From Diogma glabrata (taxonomy: Eukaryota > Arthropoda > Insecta > Diptera > Cylindrotomidae), in the NCBI GenBank assembly GCA_963693315.1, contig OY856186.1, positions 71,322,019 to 71,386,018 of the forward strand: DNA of 64,000 nucleotides, given 5' to 3'. This document shows, one piece after another, positions 32,401 to 41,936 of the stretch; positions within the stretch are counted from its first letter, which is position 1, and every line of letters starts with the position of its first letter. A program made the translations under genes and the position numbers. The notes under the pieces were generated by a model that made no database searches, was not told the DNA's origin, and saw nothing but the letters and a program-made list of their open reading frames with translations.

Positions 32401-33033
32401 AATCAATCCAGGGCTTTCATGTTCTTCTATATTATCATCTAAATAACTTATACCTAAAGCTATGAATGCAATATGTCCTAATGCATTGCCGATTTGGAAT
32501 ATAAATAACAAAACTAAAGTCGTTATAGCGTGAGCATCTTCATTCTTTAAATTCTCGTTTATTCGCTGGTTGCACATTAAACCAACAGAAGGCGAGCTTA
32601 AATAATCTGATTCTAAAGAATGGTTTACTAAAGTTGGAATAATTGTAAGAAATGCCAATAATGCTTGAAACATAGTAATGCCAGCTAACCATGATATTCG
32701 GTGAATTCGATTACCCCAATAGGCAACAACTATCGCGAGAACTCCTTGTGCTATACCGTTAAGAACAAGAAGCCAATCTATGGAATATTAGTAAATGAAT
32801 TTATTAATTTTTTAAGACGAAAATTTATTATATAGAAATCTTACCAACAACTTCTTCATCAAATGAAAATTGTCTTGCAGTTTGTTTTACAGAATAAATA
32901 AAAAACATTTCCAACGCACCTTGAATAATTCCAATCAATGAAAGAACCCATAAAAATGACTTCGTAGTTCCTAACTTTTGACATGTTAATGAAGTACACC
33001 ATCCTATATTTGTTATACCGCAATCCAGCGAAT
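29055..33033 (-). CDS. Organic anion transporting polypeptide (Oatp/SLCO family), six exons, 5' end missing
   Basis: The six exons are 33033-32845, 32777-31619, 31556-31420, 30019-29879, 29803-29564 and 29488-29055, in consistent phase, giving about 765 residues. The protein is a 12-helix plasma-membrane transporter of amphipathic organic anions by family knowledge. Visible marks are the first helix after FLWVLSLIGIIQGALE, a diverged family signature SPFGWWLG (usually RW.GAWW.GF), the extracellular Kazal-like cysteine domain (SPVCPQ ... YYSPCHAGC ... NCSC), and late helices ending ... FFDVIVFFLIKDLEIYG. A long serine/proline-rich cytoplasmic tail follows. The initiator exon(s) lie upstream and were not found. 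A hAT-type element occupies the intron between exons 3 and 4. The donor of exon 2 is weak (gtttttt), so that junction is the least certain. Confidence 0.85.
29564..29803 (-). CDS. Oatp exon e (helix 12)
   Basis: It starts DSACQLWSPN, matching the family's short cysteine motif before the last helix. It then gives NLINIVTASLIAAGVFFDVI and continues VFFLIK. The donor is AACG/gtaaag. Confidence 0.8.
29879..30019 (-). CDS. Oatp exon d (helix 11)
   Basis: It encodes GSGLIGNLLISIRSALNQD and FELCLVGLVVYIPGKIGYAA, corresponding to the family's R...IPGPI-type segment. The acceptor is atttcacag and the donor GCGG/gtaatt. Confidence 0.8.
30297..31142. mobile_element. Non-autonomous hAT-type element in an Oatp intron
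   Basis: The ends CAGTGCTGCAAAACG and CAGTGTTGCAAAACG (inverted) are flanked by a perfect 8-bp duplication GTTTAAAA (30289-30296 and 31143-31150). Subterminal regions are rich in the word cgtta in both orientations. The interior lacks a transposase frame. An 8-bp duplication and CAGTG termini are hAT properties. Confidence 0.9.
31420..31556 (-). CDS. Oatp exon c (end of the Kazal-like domain, helix 10)
   Basis: It reads NCSCGVDTETRQ, GGCNYTECQKYW, then the helix ITFQVLTIFVTAIV. The acceptor is tttttag and the donor GTAG/gtaata. The paired cysteines complete the extracellular domain begun in exon b. Confidence 0.8.
31619..32777 (-). CDS. Oatp exon b (helices 2-9, Kazal-like domain start)
   Basis: This is the largest exon, 1159 bp. 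It carries WLLVLNGIAQGVLAIVVAYW, the signature region, the large cytoplasmic loop and most of the cysteine-rich extracellular domain (SSNCLCPENIPFSPVCPQ). To keep frame into NCSC of the next exon, the donor must leave two bases. The best fit is at 31619 with a non-consensus gtttttt; readthrough would stop about 35 codons later. Confidence 0.7.
32845..33033 (-). CDS. Oatp exon a (first helix)
   Basis: The acceptor is gttttag before ATTCGCTGG and the donor is GTTG/gtaag. It encodes DSLDCGITNIGWC and the first transmembrane helix through to FSFDEEVV. The incoming codon is split, so another exon must precede it. Confidence 0.8.
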
Positions 33034-33099
33034 CTAAAACAAATATCATTAAATACCATTTAATATCAAAAAATTATTGAATATTTATGTATATATATA

Positions 33100-33440
33100 T
33101 TTATGTATAAAAAACTAAGATGTTTCTTTTTTTTTTAATTAAAAACAACACGTGCCGCAAAATCATCGAAGTTGATTTTTGATAAAATCGTAGTTTCTTT
33201 TAAATATCTCATGATAGAGATTTAAAAACAAATCATTTAAACATTTTTGTAAGAAATTTAATTCTCTACAAAAAATGTCTGCGTCATTTTTTGCCTAAAA
33301 TGTATATTACTGATGATATTTTGAAAAAAAAAACTAGAAATTCTTTATTGCTCGTAAAAAAGAAATATGACGAAAAAGTATTAATTTTGATTTTTTTTTT
33401 AAAAGTGATTTTTTTAAATCTGTATATTATAAAAATCTAA
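33100..33440. repeat. Partial copy of the 36783-37538 foldback family
   Basis: It shares cacgtgccgcaaaatcatcg, the phrase ttaattctctacaaaaaa and the word tgatgatattttgaa with the left arm of the element at 36783-37538. It lacks the terminal 90 bp and the mirrored arm. It lies just upstream of the first Oatp exon seen. Confidence 0.7.
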
Positions 33441-33659
33441 TCTGATATTTATAAAAATCTACGCTTTTATCACAAAAACCAACATCGATGATTCAAACCA
33501 ATTCGATGATACAAAGACAAATCCAATTTTAATCAGTGAGCCAAGGAAGATTTTAACGACCTTCTGCTACAAGCAGGATTAAAAATAGAATTATAAATCA
33601 CTTAACTATACCTCACTAGCCATGGTATCTTTGGACATTCAGAGACATTATATTATAAT
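33441..33659. other. Short unassigned stretch
   Basis: No gene or repeat is recognised between the foldback fragment and the LINE tail. Confidence 0.4.
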
Positions 33660-33739
33660 TGACTATTTTTTTTTTTTTTAATAAAATGTGTCGTGTAATA
33701 GGGTTTAGAATATGTGTCACAACAACACATAAATACCTT

Positions 33740-34678
33740 TTAAAACCTAGGTCTAGACCTGGGTCCCATAACAACTGGCGTTCTAAGGTGTAGATTAACG
33801 CTTTTTTTAAACATCTGTGGGTTGAAGCCACCTGAGACTAAGTGTTCCGGCAAACTATTCCATTTGTACGCAGTTCGGACAAAGAAGTCTCTCTGCGATC
33901 TGCCAGTATGACAGCGCGGGATCTTTACCGTTTCACCGGTTGCGGCAGCCGATTGCCGAGTGGAACGGGGGTAAGAATAAGTTTGAGGCATGATGCCGCT
34001 GATTTCATCTGAGCACTGCTGATGACGATATTTGTAAAAAACAACGAGGTCAGCAACAGTGCGACGATGTTGTAGGGAATCAAGTTTTGATGTCAAAGTT
34101 CGATCACCCACAATTCGTTTAGCTCGCTTTTGAACAGAGTCCAAGAGGGCCAAGATGGAAACAGAGGCAGCACCACAAACTTGACAGCAGTACTCCATAC
34201 AGGGACGAATATAGGATTTATAAACATGGAGCAATTGGTATGGAGTGAAAAATTTTTTGCATCTATTTAGGAGGCCGAGTTTTTTAGACGCGCTTTTTGC
34301 CATCGCCATTACATGATCGTTCCAGAGTAGGTCATTTGAAACTGTGACACCCAATAAACGAATGTTTTTACATTCACCTATTGGTTCATCACACATACTA
34401 AATAAAATATCTTTGGGGAACTCGGTCTTTAATCTGGAAACAATCAACAGCTGTGTTTTGGTAGAGTTGAAATTGACAAGGTTTTGGTCACCCCAGTCGG
34501 CGACTTTATTCAGGTCTTTGTTCACGTTTAAGGCAGCGTCTCTACGGGCAGGATTAATTCGTTCGTGCATTTTACCTTTTGAAGGAAGGGGCTCGAACGA
34601 CTTGTGCAGAGTACTATCATCTGCAAAACTATTTATTGGGTTGCTGGTGATTTTCAACAATTCGTTGATATAAATCAA
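33740..34678 (-). CDS. LINE reverse transcriptase C-terminal part, 312 codons
   Basis: It continues the reverse transcriptase with IYINELLKI and the catalytic SFADDSTLH (FADD at 34616-34627), then LGVTVSNDLLWNDHV and the thumb region YIRPCMEYCCQVCG. The conserved C-terminal segment is RSQRDFFVRTAYKWNSLPEH. It ends PRSRPRF and stop. The ATG at 34678 is probably not a true start; it is the downstream side of a one-base frameshift. Confidence 0.8.
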   Translation of the reverse strand: MIYINELLKITSNPINSFADDSTLHKSFEPLPSKGKMHERINPARRDAALNVNKDLNKVADWGDQNLVNFNSTKTQLLIVSRLKTEFPKDILFSMCDEPIGECKNIRLLGVTVSNDLLWNDHVMAMAKSASKKLGLLNRCKKFFTPYQLLHVYKSYIRPCMEYCCQVCGAASVSILALLDSVQKRAKRIVGDRTLTSKLDSLQHRRTVADLVVFYKYRHQQCSDEISGIMPQTYSYPRSTRQSAAATGETVKIPRCHTGRSQRDFFVRTAYKWNSLPEHLVSGGFNPQMFKKSVNLHLRTPVVMGPRSRPRF

Positions 34679-36372
34679 AAATAGGGTTGGGACAATACTG
34701 AGCCTTGGGGTACACCAGCGTTAATTAGTTTAGACTCAGAAGAAAATCCGTCTAAGGTTACCGAAATGTATCGGTTGGGTAGAAAATTTTGAATCAGCTT
34801 CACAACATTGGGATGAAAACCGTACGCAACGAGCTTGTTGATTAAGTTGGCATGCCAGACTCGATCGAATGCCTTGGAGATGTCTAAAGCGATAACGTAT
34901 GTTTTACCACCTTTATCAAGTATGCTGTTCCAACAATGCGCTACATAGTTTAATAGATCGTTAGTTTTTTTTTTGTTTCGAAAACCGTATTGGCTGACGG
35001 CTATTAAATGATTTTCTTCCAGAAATTTTGAAATATGTGTATTAATATAATGCTCGTAGACTTTGGATAGGACCGATAGTAAAGCTATTGGCCTATAATT
35101 TGAGATATCGGATTTTGGTCCCTTTTTGGGGACGGGCTGGACATTTGCCAACTTCCAGCACGAGGGAAATATACCAGATTTGTAGGATTTGTAGAATATC
35201 TTAGTCAAAGTTGGTGCAAGTTCTTTGGAAAAGGTTTTTAAAATAATGGGTGGAATATTGTCCATTCCTGAGGCTTTGTTAATGTTTAACCACTTTAAAA
35301 GTTTAGCGACTATTTTGGGTTTGAAGTGAAGTTCATTCATATTAACTCCTGAAGACTGGATTTGGGGTATTTCTTTAGGAGTTTCCAAAACAGTGGAGTT
35401 CAGAGCAAAGCGTTCAGCGAACAAGTTAGCTTTTCTTGCGGGATCATTGACGATTAAATCACCATCAATAATAGGGGGAATAGAAAATTTTGTACCAGAA
35501 TTTAAAGAATTAATGACACTGTAGAAACTCTTGTCAGAAACAGACATAGACGTAAGTTTTGAGGCTTTCGCTTTGTCAATTTCAGACTTTTCGTTTGAGA
35601 TAATCTGGTTAGATACTTTGTTGGCCTTTAGATATTGGGATCGATTAGTGGGAGTTTTGTTATGAATCCAAATATTAAATGATCTACGTTTGTTTCTAAG
35701 TGCCGTTTTGGCAGCTTTCGAATACAAGTATTTTTGTTTGGGTTTTACTATAGAGAAAGGGACAAATTTATTGATAGCAAATTGGATGGTTTCTGTAAAG
35801 TTTTGAGCAGAAACATTTACATTGTCAGTGTAAAAACAATGACGGTCGAGAGGGAAACCATGGACAAAATTTTGAAGACCACTCCTATCCATTTTTGAGT
35901 AGTGAAATATTTTACGGGGCTTGGGAGCTGTAGTTTTAAGTAAATCAGTTTTGATAACTGATGAGATTAAATAATGATCAGAATTTCCAACACTACCTTT
36001 CGCGACATCGACACTCGTAACATCTGGCATTGTGGTAAGATAGAGATCTAAAAGAAAACTATTATCACCGCCATTACGGGGAGTGAAAGTCGGGCTTTTA
36101 ACAATTTGGAATAGGCCCTGAGACGCGGCAAAAATTTCTGCCAGTTTTCCATTATTGTCAACATCGTCAGTCGATTTGGAGAATTCCAACCATGATTTGT
36201 TGTGGACGTTGAAGTCACCGGTAACGATAACTTCACAATTAGGGGACTTTGCTCTAATCTCGTCCACAATTTTTGTCAGTATATTAAAAAAGTTTGGGTT
36301 ACGTTTGTTGGGGGACCGGTATAAAGCTATTGTAAGAAAAGTCATTTTTGGAAGACAAATCTTCAATACCAT
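34675..36372 (-). CDS. LINE endonuclease and reverse transcriptase, 565 codons
   Basis: The frame covers the rest of the AP-type endonuclease (VIVTGDFNVHNKSWLE near residue 50, GNSDHYLISSVI near 128) and the reverse transcriptase fingers and palm: PVPKKGPKSDISNYRPIALL, SQYGFRNKKKTND, YVIALDISKAFDRVWH and AGVPQGSVLS. It then ends by frameshift just before the catalytic [FY]ADD motif, which is in the next frame. The N-terminal part of the endonuclease lies upstream at about 36716-36400. Apart from the frameshift the copy is well preserved. Confidence 0.8.
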   Translation of the reverse strand: MVLKICLPKMTFLTIALYRSPNKRNPNFFNILTKIVDEIRAKSPNCEVIVTGDFNVHNKSWLEFSKSTDDVDNNGKLAEIFAASQGLFQIVKSPTFTPRNGGDNSFLLDLYLTTMPDVTSVDVAKGSVGNSDHYLISSVIKTDLLKTTAPKPRKIFHYSKMDRSGLQNFVHGFPLDRHCFYTDNVNVSAQNFTETIQFAINKFVPFSIVKPKQKYLYSKAAKTALRNKRRSFNIWIHNKTPTNRSQYLKANKVSNQIISNEKSEIDKAKASKLTSMSVSDKSFYSVINSLNSGTKFSIPPIIDGDLIVNDPARKANLFAERFALNSTVLETPKEIPQIQSSGVNMNELHFKPKIVAKLLKWLNINKASGMDNIPPIILKTFSKELAPTLTKIFYKSYKSGIFPSCWKLANVQPVPKKGPKSDISNYRPIALLSVLSKVYEHYINTHISKFLEENHLIAVSQYGFRNKKKTNDLLNYVAHCWNSILDKGGKTYVIALDISKAFDRVWHANLINKLVAYGFHPNVVKLIQNFLPNRYISVTLDGFSSESKLINAGVPQGSVLSQPYF

Positions 36373-36757
36373 TGTATTGAAGCCGTCACCGTGTAGTTCA
36401 AAATTTGGAAAGCGCGTGTACGCAACACTCTCATGAATGAATGCGCATACGCCCTGTTGGAGTTTGAAAGCTGATTCGAGCCTATATTTGGAATTAAGCG
36501 ATTCTATAAAGAGAAAACTTTCAGAAACTTGTGTTTCTGTATAAGGAATAGAATGTTCGGTTTGTCGTGCTCAAGATGATGTTGCACGTGGTCATGGTTA
36601 GCGTTTAGTCCGCAGATGTTTTGAACATGTATTTTAAATTTTTTTATTGATTTATATATGTTTTGTCCCTGCAAATTCCGTGGACGTGCCGCTTTATGGG
36701 CGGGTGGATTGCGCAAATTTGCTTTACCAGACTTATTTTTTTTTTCGGTTGTACTGC

Positions 36758-36782
36758 CATATATATATATATATATATATTA
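36758..36782. repeat. (AT)n microsatellite, left flank
   Basis: A dinucleotide AT run adjoins the left end of the foldback element 36783-37538. A second AT run follows its right end at about 37539-37568. This suggests insertion into one (AT)n tract that then lies on both sides. Confidence 0.8.
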
Positions 36783-37536
36783 GACTGGTCGTTAAAAACT
36801 AAATTTTCCGAGACGCCCCCCAGAAAAATTCTTTGTGGTCAAAAAACCATAACGGCTTTATTTTTTTTTTTTTTAAGTGAAAAGAACACGTGCCGCAAAA
36901 TCATCGAAGTTTATTTTTTGATAAAATTGTGAATATCTCATAAAATATGCAGATGTCAAAAAAAATCACTTAATCATTTTTGCAGGAAATTTAATTCTCT
37001 ACAAAAAAGGTCCAAGCCATTTTTTTCCTAAAACCTATATTTCTGATGATATTTTGAAATAAAACTTGAAATTCTTCGAAACTCGTAAAACCAAATGATG
37101 AAAATTTCGACGAAAAAGTACTAATTTTGATTTTTTTTGTCACGATTATTTTTTGATACACTCCATTCTATAGCATAAGAAGAAAATTAGGAGTTTTTCG
37201 TCATCTTTATTTTTTCTGTTTTTTAAAAATTACGAAAACTTACAAGTTCATTTTCAAAATATCATGAGAACTATACGTTTTCGGGAAAAAATGACTTGAA
37301 CCTTTTTTGTAGAGAATTAAATTTTCTACAAAAATGATTAAGTGATTTTTTTTGACATCTGCATATTTTATGAGATATTTGAAAAAATCTACGAATTTTT
37401 CAAAAAATCAACTTCAACGATTTTGCGGCACGTGTTCTTTTGATTTAAAAAAAAAAAAAATAATGCCGTTGTGGTTTTTTGACCCCAAAGAATTTTTCTA
37501 GGGGGCGTCTCGGCAAATTTAGTTTTTAACGACCAG

Positions 37537-37538
<2 letters not shown>
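36783..37538. mobile_element. Foldback element inserted in an (AT)n tract
   Basis: The termini gactggtcgttaaaaactaa are mirrored at the right end, and the arms stay complementary for about 320 bp each around a short AT-rich centre. Each arm contains gaacacgtgccgcaaaatca. TA lies directly outside both ends. Relatives are at 33100-33440 and 51749-52150. No coding capacity is present. Confidence 0.8.
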
Positions 37539-37568
<30 letters not shown>

Positions 37569-37574
37569 CAAAAG

Positions 37575-38060
37575 GGTTTTATTTTATTTTTTTATGTTTT
37601 ATTTTGAAATGGATAACTAAGTAAAAAATCCTATCATACAACAAAATATGACATATTCCAATATTTCATGATAAGATGAAGAAATAATAATAAAATAATA
37701 AGTGAAAAACAAATTGTGAGAAATTTGCAAAAAACAAAACAAAACTAAATGCCAATAATCCAGCTGATGCAGCGCACCCCAGACGCACCGCTCACCACCT
37801 CAATCGAGGCACAAAGCCCACACATAACTACGTGTTGGTCCGATTCCTCGGAAGAGCTAATGAGCGGTACCGCTACGGAACGCTGCCCAGCTAAGACTGG
37901 AAGTGCTGCCGTTGACTAATTAAAGTTCGTCCGCCAGCACCCTAAGATATCATCTTGGCTAATGACATCTTGACATTGCCAGTGGTATGTGATATCTCAC
38001 GCTACCGCATATGTCAATGGCAGGGACTGGAGTACGCAGGGTAGTCAGACCCGTAGATCA
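37575..38060 (-). repeat. Composite short repeat, minus copy without LINE tail
   Basis: On the minus strand the order matches the plus copies at 42818-43495 and 44530-45212: gtactccagtccctgc near the start, tgagatatcacataccactg, ctggattattggca, then the tcatattttgttgtatgata block. It ends in an A-rich stretch with aaaaataaaataaaaccc rather than the LINE-like tail. Confidence 0.65.
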
Positions 38061-38255
38061 ACATTGATCATAATCGATCAAAATGTCTACCACAGATATT
38101 TGAGCAAAAAAATTCATCGAACTGTTTTTCATTAATAAAATGGAAAATTTGCTATGGTGTTGCATCAACGCGGTGGTAAAGTGAGCGTGAGTAAAGTGAG
38201 CGTATCATTAAAATATGAGACGAAGAAATATTTCGCTTACCATCATCACTTAGAG

Positions 38256-38437
38256 CCTTTACAACTCATAGCAACATTTTTTCATTTCTATGTAATCTAT
38301 CCTTCCTGTTCCGTGGATATTAAAAAGAAACTTGAATGGTCGAATAATTTCATCGAATGTTTCAAGATACTCCTCTACAGTAATTAAACTTGCCTCCATG
38401 GTTTTTGAGAGACCATCATTTGTAAGAGGGTAGCGAA
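38256..38437 (-). other. Unassigned open segment, possibly exon-derived
   Basis: The minus strand reads PLTNDGLSKTMEASLITVEE and continues YLETFDEIIRPFKFLFNI. It shows none of the repeat families of this window and stops abruptly at the RTE boundary. The YLETFDEI pattern vaguely recalls glycolipid-transfer-type proteins, but the match is weak and I do not assign it. Confidence 0.2.
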
Positions 38438-40159
38438 ATTCGACGTCCACGCCGTGCTGCCTGGGTAATGCTGACCGAATTAGGTTGATGCATCGGAGAT
38501 AAGCAGGGTAAAAACTGCTTAGTTAATGACGCTGCATCACGGCAACTTTGTGCCTTAAAACCAATGCGAACCAAGCGTCTGTTCTCCATGTTAGGGCGGC
38601 TGGGAGCGGGCGTCTGTCTTGGATCAAGCGGCTCGCTATACAAACGTGTAAAAAGGTTGTTTCTGGTAACCTTAAGATGCCAAACGGACCCATTCACGAC
38701 AATTTGGGTTGTGCCTTAGGTTAACACACTAACCCCGAAAAAAACCTAATTTGTTAAATTGGGTAATCAGAAAAAGAATAACGGACCCCTAAACAAAAAC
38801 AGAATTTTACCTGGACTTGAAAAGGGACCAGACTTCCGAATCGGAACGTGAAATATGTGCGGCCTAAGCGCTCCTGATGCTCTTATAAGTCTAGAAACAG
38901 AGGCTGAGAGGTATAGGATGGATATCATAGCTCTGCAAGGAATCAGACAGCCAATAATCGGAAAACAAGAATAGTGGTCATACTTCTCGAAAAAAATTTG
39001 GAACTGGTTTTCTTGTAGGTGCACGCATACAAGAAGCCACGATGAAATTCATTTCGGTCAATAAGATGATCTGCTACTTACGGTTACGCGGTTCATATAC
39101 AACAATATTTTTCTTATTGCCGTGCATGCACCTACTGAAGCTAAGACCGTTGACGAGAAGGATACTTTCTACATAGCACTGGAAGAGGCTATGAAACAAA
39201 CACCAGCATGCGACTTCATTATGGTTCTTGTTGGCTTTAATGGGCAGGTTGGAAGATATACCTCTTATGGAAGTGTGGTGGGCCCCAACAGCCTGCATTT
39301 GAATTCGAATGATATTCGAATTCGAATGAATGATGGTGAAAGAATGACTGAGTTTGCATTATCAAATAATTTGAGAATTGCCAGTACTTTCTTTCTGCAT
39401 CGATCGATTTATAAGCAGACTTGGGTCTCACCGAATGGAAACACCTGAAATCAAATTGATCACGTGCTAGTAACGCCACGTTTCTTTTCTAGTGTTCTGG
39501 ATGTGCGATCCTTTAGAGGTGCATACATTGGAAGTGATCACTTCCTTGTATGTGCTAAAATATGCTTCCACTTTCCAAATCCAGGCATTCAAAAATTCAA
39601 TCAACGGAAACGTTTTAACATCTCATCACTAAAGAATGCTGAAACAGAAGAGAGATATCAAAACCATATTACCGAAACATTGGAGAAATCAGAAACCATT
39701 AATAAAAACGTCGACAAGTCATGATATTTGCTCAAAGATGCCGTTTTAAGCGCTGCTGATGGAATACTTGGACGACCACAAAACCACTCTCAAAAGCCAT
39801 GGATGGATCAAGCATGTCTTGACGCTATTCAATACAAAAGAGATTGCTATCTGATATATCCTCAAAGACGCAACACCAGGTCCACGAAGGAGAACTATAA
39901 ATTTTCAAGACAAGCCGTTACAAAGCTATATGTAGACGAACGAAGAGAGAATAGTAGAAGAAAAAGTGTTGCGGAGATTGAAAACGGAGCTACAATGGGG
40001 AGCTACAAGTATAGACCTTAAAATTATTTTAGATAACTGGGCCGCTTATTTTGAGAATCTTCTCAACTTAAGTGACCAGCAACAAGTCGGGCGACAAGCA
40101 AAGCTTATTCGTGCGTCAAAGGTACGTGTAGACGAACCAACCAAAGAGTTAAGCACCTG

Positions 40160-40611
40160 CACCGAAAAAAATAATCATGGTAGATCCGACAAAATTGCAG
40201 GTAAATTCGAATAAAATGACATTGTTTTGGCTCCGACGTTTTATTTAGTTAAATCGATTGCATCGCTACTTTTAACACAAATGCACAAAACTTTAACTGT
40301 CAAATGATTAAGCTTAATGTTATTTCGACAGTCAATGCTGTTGTTATAAACATCTAGAATATCAAGCATACTACTCTTTTGTAGAATTAACTGCAGTACT
40401 TTTGATATGATTATTAAAGTCAACAAAAATGTATTCAATTCAAGTATTTTATATATTGATTTAAAATTCAAAATCAAAAGTAGCTTTCGAATGCAGCATT
40501 TTCTTATTTTTGTTAATTTAAGGGCAATTTCTTCAATTTTGTATGCAATTTTTTACTTTGTTAAATCGATGTACCTCTGTCGATTTAAAATATTGAATTT
40601 TTTTTTGGGTG
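40160..40611. mobile_element. MITE with CACC..AAAAAA termini inserted in RTE copy 1
   Basis: The left end CACCGAAAAAAATAA and the right end (inverted) CACCCAAAAAAAAATT are flanked by TG on both sides. RTE copy 2 shows the uninterrupted sequence (acctggtatcgac near 63308-63320), so the insertion and a 2-bp duplication are directly visible. A small deletion of the RTE sequence lies just left of the insertion. Confidence 0.8.
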
Positions 40612-40796
40612 TGGTATCGACGATCTAACAGCCGAAATGATTGTACATGGTGGTGAAACGCTATATTTAAAATTGTTTGAACTTGTTTAAATGATCTAGA
40701 GGACTGAAACCATGCCACATAACTGGAACTCAGCTATGCTGATACCAATCCATAAAAAGGGTAATCGCCTAAAATGTGCAAACTACAGAGGCATCG

Positions 40797-41040
40797 CACT
40801 CAAAAAAAAACTAAGTAAATTTTATAAATTTTTTATAAATATACAACTCACAAATTTTTTTGTAAGTTTACCAAAAATATTGTAGATTAAAAAAAAAATT
40901 ATTTGAAAAAACAAAAAATTTATTTGCTTTACAAATTATTTTTCGGGTTTGAAGGAAAAAATTTGTATTTTTGTCAAAATATTTTGTGTGTTGTATTATT
41001 TATAAAAATTTTGTAAAAGTGACTTTTATTTTTTTGAGTG
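40797..41040. mobile_element. MITE with CACTCAAAAAA termini inserted in RTE copy 1
   Basis: The ends CACTCAAAAAAAAACT and CACTCAAAAAAATAAA (inverted) are flanked by CG on both sides (40795-40796 and 41041-41042). RTE copy 2 is uninterrupted at the corresponding point near 63494. A truncated, inverted relative is at 43813-44004. Confidence 0.8.
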
Positions 41041-41234
41041 CGCTCTCCTCTGCACAGCATATAAGATATTTTCATGCATTTTGCTAGCCAAAATCAATCC
41101 TCTTGCTGAACAACTATTTGGAGAATATCAGTGTGGCTTCCGGCAAGGCCAAGGTACCACCGATGCACTTTTCTTGATAAGGATGATTTTGAAAAAGTGC
41201 CGAGAGTTCAACATACCTGTGCACCAAATCTTCA

Positions 41235-41936
41235 TTGATTTCAGGTAGGCCTACGACTATCTCGAACGGGAGACTATGGTCTGCTCTGGTGTCAATGAGC
41301 ATCCCTGATAAATTGGTACCACTATGCAAAATGACCGTACAGAACTCTCAATGCTGTGTACGAGTGGAGAACGAAATATCGAAGTTTTTTAAAGTCGATT
41401 CCGGGTTAAGACAAGATGATGCTATCTCTCCGATACTCTTTAATGTAGCCTTGGAATATGTGTGCCGTCAAAAGAAACTACCGACTAACAACAATATCTT
41501 GTCAATAAACTCAGTACAGATGATCGCGTACGCTGATGATGTTGTCATCCTCGGCCGAAGTGAAGCTGTTATGAGTGAGACTTTGAAGTCGCTTGAGGGT
41601 GGTTCTAGAAAAAATGGTCTTCAAATTAACTATGATAAAACCAAACATATGAATGTTTTAAGAGAGGCTGAGAAGAAATATTTGATGTGTGGCAAAGAAC
41701 AAATTGAGGGAGTTGAATCTTTGAAATATTTGGGATCCGTGCTTGACTCAAACAACAGCATACTTACATATCTAAAAGTTCGAATCGCTACAGGAAATGG
41801 AACTTTCTACTCAATTAAACCTCTCATTGGATTACTGTATGTATCAACTAACACCAAACTCAAGTTATACAAGACGTTGATTAGACCGGTTGTGATGCAT
41901 GGTCCACCAACGGGGTCCACGTGGTCCACAAAATGA
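41235..41936 (+). CDS. RTE reverse transcriptase C-terminal part, 233 codons
   Basis: The frame reads WSALVSMSIPDKLVPLCKM, QCCVRVENEISKFFKVDSGL, RQDDAISPILFNVALEYV and the active site IAYADDVVIL (YADD at 41529-41540). It then gives YDKTKHMNV, LGSVLDSNN and LYKTLIRPVVMHG. The usual RQGD before SP is RQDD here. The continuation, with ERKILRYSF, is in the next frame from 41899, so there is a frameshift near 41930. The upstream part of the domain is disrupted by the MITEs. Confidence 0.75.
   Translation: MISGRPTTISNGRLWSALVSMSIPDKLVPLCKMTVQNSQCCVRVENEISKFFKVDSGLRQDDAISPILFNVALEYVCRQKKLPTNNNILSINSVQMIAYADDVVILGRSEAVMSETLKSLEGGSRKNGLQINYDKTKHMNVLREAEKKYLMCGKEQIEGVESLKYLGSVLDSNNSILTYLKVRIATGNGTFYSIKPLIGLLYVSTNTKLKLYKTLIRPVVMHGPPTGSTWSTK

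Larger units (their letters stand above)
33660..36716 (-). mobile_element. CR1/Jockey-like LINE, near full length, frameshifted
   Basis: On the minus strand, endonuclease coding starts near 36716 (IHVQNICGLNANHDHVQ) and continues, after small disruptions near 36500, in the frame 36372-34675. The reverse transcriptase follows, and a one-base frame change near 34680 leads into the frame 34678-33740. The 3' untranslated region has the phrase gtgttgttgtgacacatatt and ends in an A-run after cattttatta (T-run on plus at 33665-33680). The same tail closes the copies at 22143-22420 and three short repeats near 43-47 kb. Confidence 0.85.

Noticed and set aside
38154..38387. Plus-strand 77-codon frame
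   Set aside because: It has no recognisable content. The opposite strand reads more like protein in the same region, and that one is reported only as unassigned.
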